Source: Corallium rubrum (taxonomy: Eukaryota; Cnidaria; Anthozoa; Scleralcyonacea; Coralliidae). Taken from it: DNA of 64,000 bases. The stretch is from NCBI GenBank assembly GCA_964035015.1, contig OZ035998.1, forward strand, positions 14,954,458 through 15,018,457, written 5' to 3'. Positions 42,905-55,700 of the stretch are shown here, in pieces; the first letter of the stretch is position 1, and each line of letters begins with the position of its first letter. The translations under genes were made by a program, and so were the position numbers. Under the pieces are notes generated by a model. That model saw only the letters and a list, made by a program, of their open reading frames with translations. It did no database searches and had not been told where the DNA came from.

Positions 42905-43052
42905 GCCGGTTTTCCACTAGGCGACTTTTTTCGCGCGAAGCGACTTTTTCTTTTGTCTCATGAGCTCTGAACTGGAACTAATCAGAAATCTATTGAATTC
43001 GAACAAAAGAAAGTCGCTTCGCGCGAATAAAATCGCCTAGTGGAAAACCGGC
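42905..43052. mobile_element. 148-bp MITE with TTAA target duplication, copy 1
   Basis: TTAA|GCCGGTTTTCCACTAGGCGA … TCGCCTAGTGGAAAACCGGC|TTAA. Near-perfect palindrome with a short loop. Copy 2 at 63327–63474 is almost identical, suggesting recent activity. Confidence 0.85.
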
Positions 43053-43477
43053 TTAAAACGTCTGTTGCTTGAGCTCTCTGAAAATGCATAAAGGCGAACA
43101 AAAAGATAGATGATTATTTATTTCCATTATATGTCGCCATATAAACATCAGACATAAAGCGTTTGCGCGGAGTCTCCGCTTATACTCAAGGGGCTAAAAA
43201 GAAGGCGATCGAAAAAGTAGATCGCGAAATGAAAGTATTAACGAGTGCGAGGTTTAAATAGGTATTTAAATTAATCAGTCAAATGAATCTAAAGTCTATA
43301 TATTTTTGGCGTGGGATTGAAAGAACCTTTGTCTGTCAACTCTCATGGTTTCTCGTATAACGACGGTTGCGTAGCAAAACAGGAAAACACTCATAAACGT
43401 TTTAACGACTTTATTCTTTGATTGTAGCTGTGAGTTTGAACTGAACAATATTAGTGAACAAATCATTGATCTGTCTA

Positions 43478-43738
43478 ATGGCAACGCTTGTCTGTTTTTT
43501 CAGTTTCACAACGTCAGCGTTTTTAGTTTTTTCATTGTATAGTGTTTCAGAGGCGATTATTTGCACAGTTACAGACGAAAATGCAGGCTATTCTGAATTT
43601 TACAAAGACGACGTGACTAACACAAACCAAGACTCTACACACTTGTATAGCTCACGCTTTAACGTCAACCAAAAACTCCAAAGACAAACAAGGGAGGTTG
43701 TCATGATGAATTATTTGCCAAGGATTGATCCCGTTAAG
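43478..43738 (+). CDS. P4HTM: P4HTM-like B exon 1 (signal anchor)
   Basis: Residues 1–87: MATLVCFFSFTTSAFLVFSL, then a polar stretch ending RIDPVK. The donor is AAG|gtattg. ATG at 43478 is the only in-frame ATG before the hydrophobic segment in the open stretch. Confidence 0.75.
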
Positions 43739-46700
43739 GTATTGTATCGATACTCTAACTACAGTTTAAAAGATTTCTTCAATTTTCAAGCTTATTGTAA
43801 TTGGCACTATAATAATATAGCTAAGTTTTTAGGACGGATATATGAACTCTCTTAATCACGCGATAATTACCGAGTTTGTGATTGTAAATGTATTAATAGT
43901 TGGCATAATTACTGTGGGACAGCGAACTCGGAAAGAAAATAATGGATATTAGCTGCTATTACATTTGACTGCAATTTAAAAATTAATTAATTTAAAATGT
44001 CAAAATTAATTTAATTAAAAATACGATTAACTAGAGACTTTACTTGTTTAAAAGAATCTGACAAAGCCTTCGTCTTTGCTTTCGCATGGCTGTTAATACG
44101 ATATGTAGTACATGCACGCTCTGATTTTAGCCGGCCGATTTTTATCGGTTGACTAAATTTTAAATCAAAATCGTTATGTGTATAGTGTCATTTCAGAGCA
44201 ATTTAAAGCCTAGGTCTCATGTCGCCGACCGTCGCCGATCCATGATTCAGATGCATGTTAAGTAATAAAGAACAATGCGGAAAAGCACTGCTTTCTGCAT
44301 TGTTCTTTATTACTTTTCTTTTTTACCGTTTTAACATGCATCCAAATCACAAATCGGCGACATATGAGAACTAGGCTTAAATCTGCCGATTTTCTTCGTA
44401 TAAACACCGGTCAAAATATCGCATCATGCCGTCTTTGGCGACTACCAAGTTAATTTTAATTTTATCGTTCACTGATCACTCATTCTTCTTTCTGAAGTTA
44501 TTTGGTTTGATGATCGTAAAAATGGTGGATCCAGTTGCTAAAGGTGTGATCTTTTACATGAAAATGGCACACATATGGTAAACAGCGATTTTTATCGGTT
44601 GACTAGGTGACAAAAATCGGCCGACTAAAATCGTAGCGTGCATGTCCGCCAGTAGAATATAGATTGATTGCTTCATTTACGGTTTCGGAAAAAGCGAGGC
44701 GGGATAAAATTTCTTTATGTCTATGTTATGTAAACACTTGATGAACTTAGCATGTTGGTTGTTGATAATTAATAATTTATATAATTATCTTTCCTTCACC
44801 GTTAGCATTGTATATTAGTCGTCTGTGCAAGTACAAAACTAAGGTTATGTACTATTTACAGAATGAGTGGCCGTTCTGTATCGGGGTATACAGACACGAG
44901 GCGAAGCCGCGAGTGCCTGTATCCCGATGCAGAACGGACACGAATTCTGTAAATTACTTCTAAAACGACCTATTTGATAAGTTCATTGAGTAGTAATTTT
45001 TCTAAAAAAACTTTGTCTATAAGTCGAGAAAATCAAAGCTAAAGTTTATATAAATCAAGAGGAATCTACATCACATATATTGACCCTCGTTAAACATGGA
45101 TTTTCTTTGTGTTTTCCTTATGAATTATTAATGATTTTAGAACTTTATTTACAAAAATATGCGTATACCTTATTCAAGCCATTGTAAGCTTTTCTCGCTT
45201 CCGCTTCACTACTTGCACTTAATTGAAACAAAACATTTTTTATTAAAAGAAGAGATAATACACGTAGAAGAGCTCTGCAAGCACATGGATATCGAGATTA
45301 CAAAATGTGACTTAAAGGAAAAGAAGCTGGTTTCCTATTTTGATATACTATAGTTTAGTTTTGTAAGAGCGACGACACAAACAACATTGCTATCCTATTC
45401 TCTTTAGTCTTTACTGTATTAAATCTTTACTAGAAATACATGAATGCAACAACCCCTCGCCGGCTTTTATTAAATGCTTTTATGAAACACACCCCCCCCC
45501 CCCCCCACCCTGACTAAAATAAGCACTGATGTAACAGCAAATATAAAAAAAAAAACACATACAGTACTAGTATATAAACAAATGATAATCCTCAAGATAA
45601 TTCTACATATCAAAGCAAAACTTAGATTTCATTATTAAATTCTGGTTGTACAAAATATGTTTTTAAGAGGTTTCAAGAGGGATTATTTTAACAAGTTTTA
45701 AATGGCTTCCCTATACATATACATGCATGTTTTGCAAAGGCAGAATTAAAAGTCAACAGCTCAAAAATTACATTTAAAATAGAGCCCGAGATAAAAACAA
45801 TTCGCTAGAATCAGATTCTAGAAAGAAGTATTAAACAGACAACGTTTCAGTCGAAAATTTGGAAATACACCCCAAAAAATCGCCAAAGCCCATGAGTATT
45901 TTATAAAGGTAGTGTTTTACTCTTAAGTTAGCTTTAATTAAGCTGATTTATGGTTTGGACGAGCGAAGGGAAAGCATGAAAATGTGTAGCTGTATATTGT
46001 TTAGGTTAATAAGCGAAAACATGAAAACAACAAGAATCCTACCGTATTTTGACCACGGAGTTACTACAAACACTGCAATTCAGATCGAGTTTTTGTTTAC
46101 CATACGGCGTTTGGTTTCTTCAAGTTCTCTGGTTTCTCCTCAAGATATATTAAACGAGTTGTTTGTATCCTTCTTTTCTTCGTGCTCCATTTCGTTTCGT
46201 TTAAATAAACGAAAGCAAAATACTGTTTGCTTGGTACCAAACATATATATAAATATATATATATATATATAAACTATTTCCCAGTTTTCGTCTCCCTCGC
46301 TTTTTCTACACGCGTGTAAAATGGACTCCACGCGTGTCGAGATTAGCACCCTCACCGGGCTCCGGGCCTTCGGCCCTCCGCCCGGCTCGGGGATTACTCA
46401 GCCTGATATGGTGAGGGGGGCGGTTATTCGAGGGGGGCGCTTATTCGAGGGGGGCGCTTATTAGAGCGTCGGCGCCTATATAGGAAATACGGTATGTGTA
46501 TATTGTATATGTACACGCAACAACTTAGCATGTTTGGAAGTTTGCACCATCATTAATTAAAAATCACTAACATTACATATAGGCAAATACTGAGGCCATG
46601 TCCACACGTATGCGTTTTCATAGCGTTTTTAAAATGTTCTCAGTCGCAGAAAACAATGGTCTCATTATACCTGAAACAATATGAAAACGCTAGGAAAACG

Positions 46701-49700
46701 TATGCGTGTGGATGGGGTCTGAACAAAATGATAATTCTATTAAAAATTGCAATGACTGCAACTTAGTTTTGTGCACCACCATAGACCACTTTCATATATA
46801 ATGGCCACCACTTTAAATATTCTTTTATGTGCATCTAAATAAGCCTTCCTAGCCTCGTTATGAAGCAAAGATTCTTTTGAATTGCAGACACACAAACGAG
46901 GCTAGAAAGGCTTATTAAGATGCACATAAAAGAATATTCAAATCAGTTACTATTACGAAAGTGGTCTATACCTCATTATATCTTATTTTATATTTAGGTT
47001 GGCTACACAAGAAACATTCAAATTTCCCCTGGTAAAACACATGCAATGAAGACACTGGCAATTAATCCTCCCATATTTGGTAGGGCATTCGGCATTTTGA
47101 TTTGGCAATGTATACTAACTCCGTTGTAGCACCTTTCACGTTTTTGAATCAAATATGAAACATAACATTCCATATAAGTTCATAGCGCTTTTGTGCTGAA
47201 CAGTAGAGTAGAATAATGCCCAGTCCAATACATGGCAGGGCAGGGCAGTTCAGTGCAGCGCAGTCTAGATCTAGTATAATTCAGTGGAGTCTAGCGCAGA
47301 CCAGTGCAGTCCAGTGCAGTCTAGTTCAGTAGTGTACATGCAGAGTGCACAGATTACAGTGCACAGTACACAACAAACAGTGCACAATACACTGGCGCAG
47401 TGTAGTACAGTGCAGTGCAGTGCAGTGCAGTGCAGTGCAGTGCAGTGCAGTGCAGTGCAGTGCAGTGCAGTGCAGTGCAGTGCAGTGCAGTGCAGCGCAG
47501 TGCAGTGCAGCGCAGTGCAGTAGAGTACAGTGCAGTAGAGTACAGTGCAGTAGAGTACAGTGCAGTGCAGTGCAGTGCAGTGCAGTGCAGTACAGTGCAG
47601 TGCAGTGCAGTGCAGTGCAGTGCAGTGCAGTGCAGTGCAGTGCAGTGCAGTGCAGTGCAGTGCAGTGCAGTGCAGTGCAGTGCAGTGCAGTGCAGTGCAG
47701 TGCAGTACAGTGCAGTGCAGTACAGTACAGTACAGTACAGTACAGTACAGTACAGTACAGTACAGTACAGTACAGTACAGTACAGTACAGTACAGTACAG
47801 TACAGTACAGTACAGTACAGTACAGTACAGTACAGTACAGTACAGTACAGTACAGTACAGTACAGTTAATATAACTGATAGAATGGCTCTAAATAGGTAC
47901 ATATATGTAGTAAACTGAACTAGGAACTTCTGCATGCAGATAATATCAGTAAAATTGTCCCCAAGAAAATATGGTAAAACAGTAGGACTAGATGAGTGAT
48001 GCAGGAGTTTAAATTTTGGAATTGTTTTCTGTTTATAAAAAATTCCAGTTTATTTATTATATTATTGTATTCATGTTTTAGAAGTGGAACATTTTCTTAC
48101 TGATGTCGAATGTCAGACAATCATTGATTTAGCAAAAGCCAATGGCTTGAAAGCAAGTACAACTGTCAGGACACCAAAAGGCACCCATCTACCAAGACAA
48201 GAAATATTAGATATATTTTCTAAAAAAGATGTCGACGGCGATGGATTACTGGATCCATATGAGGTATCGAAAACTTAAATAGAAAACAGAACAATATATG
48301 ATGTATAGTTAAGTAGTTATATATGGCCAGGTGATTCAGTATAAGATTGTATTTTAAATGATCATATTATGGTGTTTATAGGCAGGTGATCACATCAGTA
48401 GCTTCGTTGTTGTATATATAGGAATGTCTTGAATTAAGAAATGCCAAAGTTTAGAAAACTCGAGTCAGCGAGGCTCAAAAAGCTATTTAAATGTACATAA
48501 AATAATATTAATTAAATTGGTGCCCATTTATGTAACGAAGTGGCTATAGGTCCGATACTTGTTCAAGAAAAACTATAGGTCCGGCAATCGGATCAGCGCA
48601 GCCAGATTCCGATTAAGCGCAACTGTCGTAACACCTCACCTGTTTGCGTGTCTTAACTCATTCCTGTCCGAGGGCTTCCCCAGAGGTGAATAATATCGTC
48701 TGGCGTTAGCCAGAGTAAAATACTAAAAACCAATTCGGACAGGAAAAAGTTAATGTCTTTCCTATTTCAACTTCGCTCAACTCAGCTGTGTTAAACCGTG
48801 TATACCCAAATACTGTATGGCTTCGATCTACAAAGCTTCTTTTATGTTATGAGAAATTGAGAATGTTTTAATTCATGTAGTAATCTTGAACCAAACGAAT
48901 TACCTTACATTACATGAGCTGGCCGCCATCCCGGCTAACTGACCTAACTCGTGTTACGAAATTCTCTTATCGGTCTGTGGTCAAAACAACAGTACGATTT
49001 TAACCAAACAGGTCCGCCTCATGTAAACAGCCCCTATAAACAAAGTTGTATACATGGGTTACATGGGAAGGGTAATGGTTTGCCTTAATTTGTCTCATTC
49101 CGTCTATATGTAAAAGAAAGGGTTTACCAAGAGATTTCTTAACTGATGAGATAGAGTAAATTTCGAATGTAAAAGGTAGACTGCTGCATAGGCAATGTTT
49201 TCGATATAACAACAGCAAAGCAACAACCTTTGTGAACTGCCAAGATTTTAGTAAAGAAATGCTGACGTTTTGAGCGGCTGATAGTAGTGCTATAGTGGTC
49301 AGTGATGAACACAAATTCGCCACGTCCCAAACTCAGCGGTCTCGCTTACTTTCAGGCCGCGCTGGTACTGGAATCGATTGCCGGACCTTTAGTTTTTCTT
49401 GAACGAGTTCCGGTTACCAGACATAGCTATAGCCACTTCGTTTATGTAAAGGGTCTGTGGGCGTACCAATGGTTCTTAATTTTAGAACATTAATTATATT
49501 TAAATTTGCAACATTTGTTCTTAATTTGTAACAATAATTATAAATTTGTAGCGTTAGTACTGAATTTGTAACATTAGTTCTTAGTTTGTAATAGTTGTTC
49601 TGAATTTGTAACATTAGTTTTGAAATATAACTTACATTAGTTTTGAATTAGTACCATTACTTCCAAGGCAAATGTTACTGAGAAATTTTAATATAATACA

Positions 49701-52700
49701 GTACATAATTTCAGAGTCTTCACAGTTCGTAATCACTCAACTTTTCTTATGTATGTTGCAGATGGGAGAATTTTTTATAGCCATCAAAAATCTCTATCTT
49801 GGAGATAATGATATAAAACAATTGTAAGTAATAAGACATAACAAAAAACATGCATGCAGGCTATTCATCAGTCACTCATGGCGAATACGTACGCAATACA
49901 GACAAAATTATAATATTATGGATCTGATGGTAGGGTTTTCCAACATTGTCGAATAGATGCGGTTTGTACAGTTCGTGTGCACTTGCACTTGCACTTCAGT
50001 TCTGTTTTATTACTAGTGACCGGCGTTCACGAAGTGTGGAGGTACTGTTGGCATATGCATTAACATGTTTACACATTTTTCACTTTGGCAGCTCATATTG
50101 TATATCGCTTCATTGTAATTTTTCTGATTGATTCTAAAACTGACTTTTACACAGGTCCTTATTGACGATCGAGTAAAATTGTCTGGCGTTCGCTAAACTA
50201 AACCGTGTTCCAAATTACTAATAACCGATTAACTGGGAGGTAGTTAGTGGAGGGGGATGGTTTGAAAACTCGGCAAAAGTCATCGTTCCATGCTTTTGTT
50301 CAATTTGTCTAATTTCATGGTCACCAAACGTATTGTGTTTTCTGTATAATGAAACAGTCATCAAATACCAACGTTTGGGTTTAATTAGTGTAGTCCTTCG
50401 TCGTCACGTGTTGTAAGTCCTTTGTTCGTTGTGCAGTCCTTCGTCGTCACGTGTCCATAGAATTTCCTTTCTTCAACCACTTGCCTTCCTCCAATATGAA
50501 CTATTGTGTTCATCAACATGACCATTGCATAATCTTGAAAGACAATATAGCTTCCAAACTACCCCCCTCCACCCGGGACATAGTTAGTGGAGGGGGATGG
50601 TTTGGAAGCTACGTAATTGTTTTTCAAGATTATGCAATGGTCATGTTGATGAGTACAATGTAGTTCATGTTGGAGGAAGGCAACTGGCTGAAGAAAGGAA
50701 ATTCTATGGACACGTGATGACGAAGGACTACACAACGAACAAAGGCTTACAACACGTGACGACGAAGGACTACACTAATTAACCCGAACGTTGGTATTGC
50801 ATGATGACTGCTTCATTATACAGAAAACACAATACGTTCGGTGACCGTGAAATTAGAGAAATTGAACAAAAGTATGGAACGGTGATTTTTGCCAAGTTTC
50901 CAAACCATCCCCCTCCACTAACTATGGAACTGTCAAAATATGACAGCTAGATATGTCGGAAAGAAGCTACAGTAGACGGCAATATAGGTACATTTGTTAC
51001 CAGTTGTATAATTGCATAATTGCATATAACTGCAGTAGAAATTATTTTTTTTCGTTTTCAGATTAAGCGAACTTCAATTAGACACAGATGAAGACGGTAA
51101 CAGTAAACTATAATTCATTTAGAATAACTCAACAGAAATTGTTGTTTATTTAGTGTCTGTAGATATGATACAAAATTTATAAAAAAGGTATCAGTTCTTC
51201 ATTATATTTTCATTGATCAAATTTATTAATGATTCATATGGAAAATTCTAAAGAAATGAATATTTAATCACAATTTGTAAATATTGTTAGAACATTGATT
51301 AATAGAGCATCATTATAAGCTGACATTATAGACTAGTGGCTCAAATTCAGCTTTTTCTGAGTTGAAATGATCTTATTTAACCTTTTCTACGAATCTCAAA
51401 CAAAGTATCCATCATGTACACATAGAATTTGATCAGTAAGTTAAAATTTTTAAAACACTTTTAAACAATCTTTATGAGCGCCAGTGCTCTCTACTCTATA
51501 TCTGACAGCGGTTTCTTCCTCAGAATTCTCACGGAAACCTCTGCTGAGGGGCGAGGCGCCATGCAGTGCACAACGGCTCGCCTTTTTAAATGTCCATAAA
51601 GATCGATCACTCGTATTTTAACTAGTGCATAATAAACACTAGTGGCCGTATTACGTAGTGACATTTCAGTCTTAACTCTCAAATTGAGCTAAAACTGAAC
51701 TCAAACTAAAAGGAAATTTTGGCATCTTTTTGGTGGCATATATATATTCTCCATCAGTGACATTCATTTCGTTATACAGGACGTCTGTCTAACGACGAGT
51801 TGTTTCTCGGGATAGAAGCCGAAAACTACGACAAGTTTTATGAGTATTTAGACAACATGGAAACGAGAAATCCTGAAAGAAAGATCCGTCACAGTGATAC
51901 AGTGTTTTTGAACCCGTCTGTTTTGAGGTCGTTCTTTGACGATATTCGATACAGGTGTGTCCCTAAGTTCGTTATATTCCCCCATATTGCATGGTACTGG
52001 ATTGTAACTCTCATTATTAAATGTTGCATTACCATTAGATATATAGTTTAATACATGACATGACATTCCGTTTTTTCTCTTTCGGTCCTTCCCATTCCAC
52101 TCTATATTCCATTCCATTCCTTTCTATTCTATTTCATTTCATACCACATACACCACCATACCATATATATACCATATAAATACCATATATCATCATACCA
52201 TACACTATACCCACACCATACCAATGATACCATACCATATATGCAATACCACACCATACCCCATCCATCACACCACACCACACCACACCACACCACACCA
52301 CACCACACCACACCACACCACACGCCCTTAGTGAAATGTTAATCAGATAACTGCAATAATCGAAGTTGGGTCGCAGAGGTAAAAGGCTCGTGCGCTAACC
52401 ACTGTGGCGCCAATACCCCTTGCCAATTAATTTACACGTGCTTTACCTGACACATCACATCGAATCACTTCATATCAGAGTCCAATGAAGTTAATTTACC
52501 TTACTATATTTATAGAATTGTAAATATGACTGGTCTGCCGTATGCCACAGTGAAAGCTGGTGAAAACTTACAGGTATCCTGTTAATCCTCTAATATATTT
52601 AAAACTTACAATAAATGACACAAAAGCAATCACAGATTTTGTTATAAATTAACATAAAATCTTATAGCAGTCGACTTGGAACCTCTGTAAATTTGGCTAT

Positions 52701-55700
52701 AGCCTGTAATGTATTCATCATGTAAAATGATGGGATATATTAAACTTAAATATATTCCATACATGCAATATGTCATAGTTATTCCTGTATGTGTAATCCA
52801 TTTTTATAATAGATTACTAACTGCGTGAACCAACTGTCCTTAGGAACTGTAGCCTAGCAACGAAATATGTTCGAACACCCTTAACCCAATCCAACCTGAG
52901 CTGGCCAAAAACGGCCCTTTGTTTCACTGTGTCAAACGCCAGACAATTTTACTCGTCAAAGAGAGAACCCCCAGACACCACAATATAAAAGTGTCATGTA
53001 AAAAACTGCCACTGATTTAAAAACTTTGAAATGGAGCTGTTTCCGTTCTTTTTCAATTTGTCAAGGTGGTGAAGTACAATCCAAGTGGACACTATCACTC
53101 ACATCTCGATTCAGAAAATATTGACAAAGTTACAGAAAGCCATACCTGCTGTCAATATATGAACTGGGCTCATGGGTGTACATTATGCAGGTATATTTCA
53201 CCATCCGAGTTGGGTACGTTAGTTTGTGTTCAGATATATCACTGAGCAGAGGAACTAGGAGATCTATACTGAACGTCTGTTAGTTCGTTGATACTAAAAT
53301 AATTAAACAATTCACTTTCGTACTCAGCTTCGCCTTGTACATTCGCTCATAGCTCAGGATGATCGTCGTCTAATTGTTGAATGTTGATTATAAGTTTAGT
53401 GTGTGTTGGGTGCCCAGAAGGCTTTCGCAAATCAACTTTAATTATATGTTCATGTATCACCTTAATTCAATATACTGCAGTGGTCACACGTGATCGGTGA
53501 CCCATTGAGGTGGTGAAACAATACGAAATTTCTGAATAAGAATAGAGCTAAATTCCCATATGAAAGAGATGGTAAACCAATATGGCCGCCATTTCGTTGT
53601 TTCGGTACACCAATATGGCCGACGTGACGTCTGATGAAAACGATCTATATAGCACAGCCATAGCTGGCGCTATGACCCAATGTATTTGAGTACAGCGCTC
53701 ATCCGTGAGGTCATGCATGCTCACCTAGTTTACACGCGACCGCTTTACCGAAGTACGTGTGATGAGAGCGTTGGCTCAATTCCCAAAAATTGCTGAGTCA
53801 GCTGTGCTATAAAGTAATGTACTTTACCTACCTAGCGCCTTTTTCTTCTAGGTACATGACAGTATTGTATTTTTTAAATGACGTTGAAGAAGGAGGAGAG
53901 ACAGCATTCCCTATAGCAGATAATGTTACAGTTGACACCAAAGTAAGTATGATGGCGTACATTTAGACCATAGTTCATAGAACATATACATGGTTTGGAA
54001 ACTCGTCCTGATTGTTCTATGTTTTTGTTCAAGTTTGAGGAAATTTGTGCGACTTCACGGTATTGTACGTTCGGTATAATGAAGCAGTTAGACTAGCCAA
54101 TAGCAACGATCGGGTTTAATTAGCGAGGTTGCTTCGTCACGTGTCCATAGAATTTACTTCCGTATAAGGAACTCCATTGTCAGTTCAACATGACCATTAC
54201 TTCATGTTGAAAGACAATAGAGCTTCTCCAAACCATGTACATGTTCTAATAGTGAACCTGCACAATCTAACGAGAAGGAACGAATAACCTTATTAACTGA
54301 ACAACTCAGTCGTCCAGACTCGTACGGACTCGCTTTCCTATTGGTTGAAACGACAAGTTGTTATGATATTCGTCAGTACTGAGGCGGCTGAATCAGCCTT
54401 CTGGGGACTGATTCAGACTTTAGTATTTTTCTCTGGCTAACGCCAGATGATTTTATATACTTGTCAAGGTGGTCAAGGGGAGAGCTACCAATGGGTTAAT
54501 GACAATTTGGAGTTGACATAAATCAGTTGTGAAGCGGTGGCAGTGGCAAGTAAAAGAACATTTTCATAACACTATACTTCAGGTGATTTCTGTGCCGGTA
54601 TGATTAAAATGGTCTTATGAATAGCATGATATGTATGGTTTCTCGATCGGGTTCCAGCGTGAAGGTATAGTACGACTATACGCGTTTTGGTCGTTCTTAT
54701 ATACTGAATGTTGACGACTATTGATTATTACATTCCGGCAACAGTCAGTCAATGAATATCTAAGACCCCAAACAAAATAATGCCGGTATGCAAATACAGC
54801 ATATAACATTTCATGTTATTTTTGTGCCAGTATCGTGTAAACGCAAGGCCTAAACGGCATGATTTTGTCCCGTTTTCAAATTGTACCGGCATCGGACGTG
54901 TAAACGGGGTCTAAGATTTTGCTTGCTATATAATTAACATAACTGCATATTCGTCCATTCTCGTTGGATTGTGCAGGTTCACTATTAACTATGTACTGCA
55001 TGATGTAGCATAATGATATTTTTAGACACTCTTGGATCCGGTGTCCTAAGAGATCCACCCCCTCCCCTTAGTCCCATAGCAGCTCGCCGTAGGTACGGCT
55101 ATGTTTACATGAACCCTAGTACAAAAAAGGTAGAGAAGACGATATGAAATGGAGCAATTATAGAATACCCGTCCACTTTTGAATGTGGCTTTAGAGACAC
55201 AAATACAAATTACCAAGAGTCTAAGACTTTTTTTAAAGTGCTTATAAACCCAAATATGTTACTGCATATGGATTCTATTTAATGTGTATAGTTGAATGCC
55301 AAAATATTTTTTGATTTGAACTTTTATTTGTTATATTGAGGTTTGTATTTCCAAAATGGTAATGAGGATGACGTCTATGTAAAATTACCCAATTCACATG
55401 TTAATAGCATACTTGAATGGTATATTCTGTATTTTAGTCATTTTTTCATTAAAATCTTCAAGCCGTTTATCACAAGAAAAGAAAAAAAACACACTCACAA
55501 ACGCCTACATTAACGTCATCCTCATTAACAGTTTGAACCTCAATATAACAACAAATAGAAGTTGAAATCAAAAAATATTTTGGTATTCAACTATTCACGT
55601 TACATGGCATCCATATCAGTAATATCTTATTTGAGTTTATATAGGCACTGGTGGCTCCATACAGTTTCTCGAAAAATGGAAAATACAAGTTTGAGAGTCC

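Larger units (their letters stand above)
40540..43477. other. Intergenic region between the two P4HTM-like genes
   Basis: 2.9 kb with a truncated MITE-1, a GC-rich repeat, a fold-back Tc1/mariner derivative, an AT array and a small TTAA-flanked MITE. No clear poly(A) signal was found directly after the copy A stop. The copy B promoter should lie in 43056–43477. Confidence 0.6.
43739..46997. other. P4HTM-like B intron 1
   Basis: Carries nested TIR elements (44110–44645), a hairpin (44855–44955), a poly-C run (about 45491–45506), the inverted GC-rich repeat, a TACCGTATTT-family fragment and two short palindromic elements. Between about 45150 and 46240 I see only AT-rich sequence with short meaningless frames. 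Confidence 0.55.
48264..49761. other. P4HTM-like B intron 3
   Basis: Dominated by the 905-bp element at 48536–49440, followed by a small minisatellite. No exon seen. Confidence 0.7.
51955..52515. other. P4HTM-like B intron 6
   Basis: Begins with ordinary intron sequence, then a degenerate-to-pure pentanucleotide array and a tRNA-like fragment. Confidence 0.6.

Noticed and set aside
45159..45353. Small open frame in intron 1 of copy B
   Set aside because: 64 codons of low-similarity sequence next to hairpin repeats, with no family match or start context.
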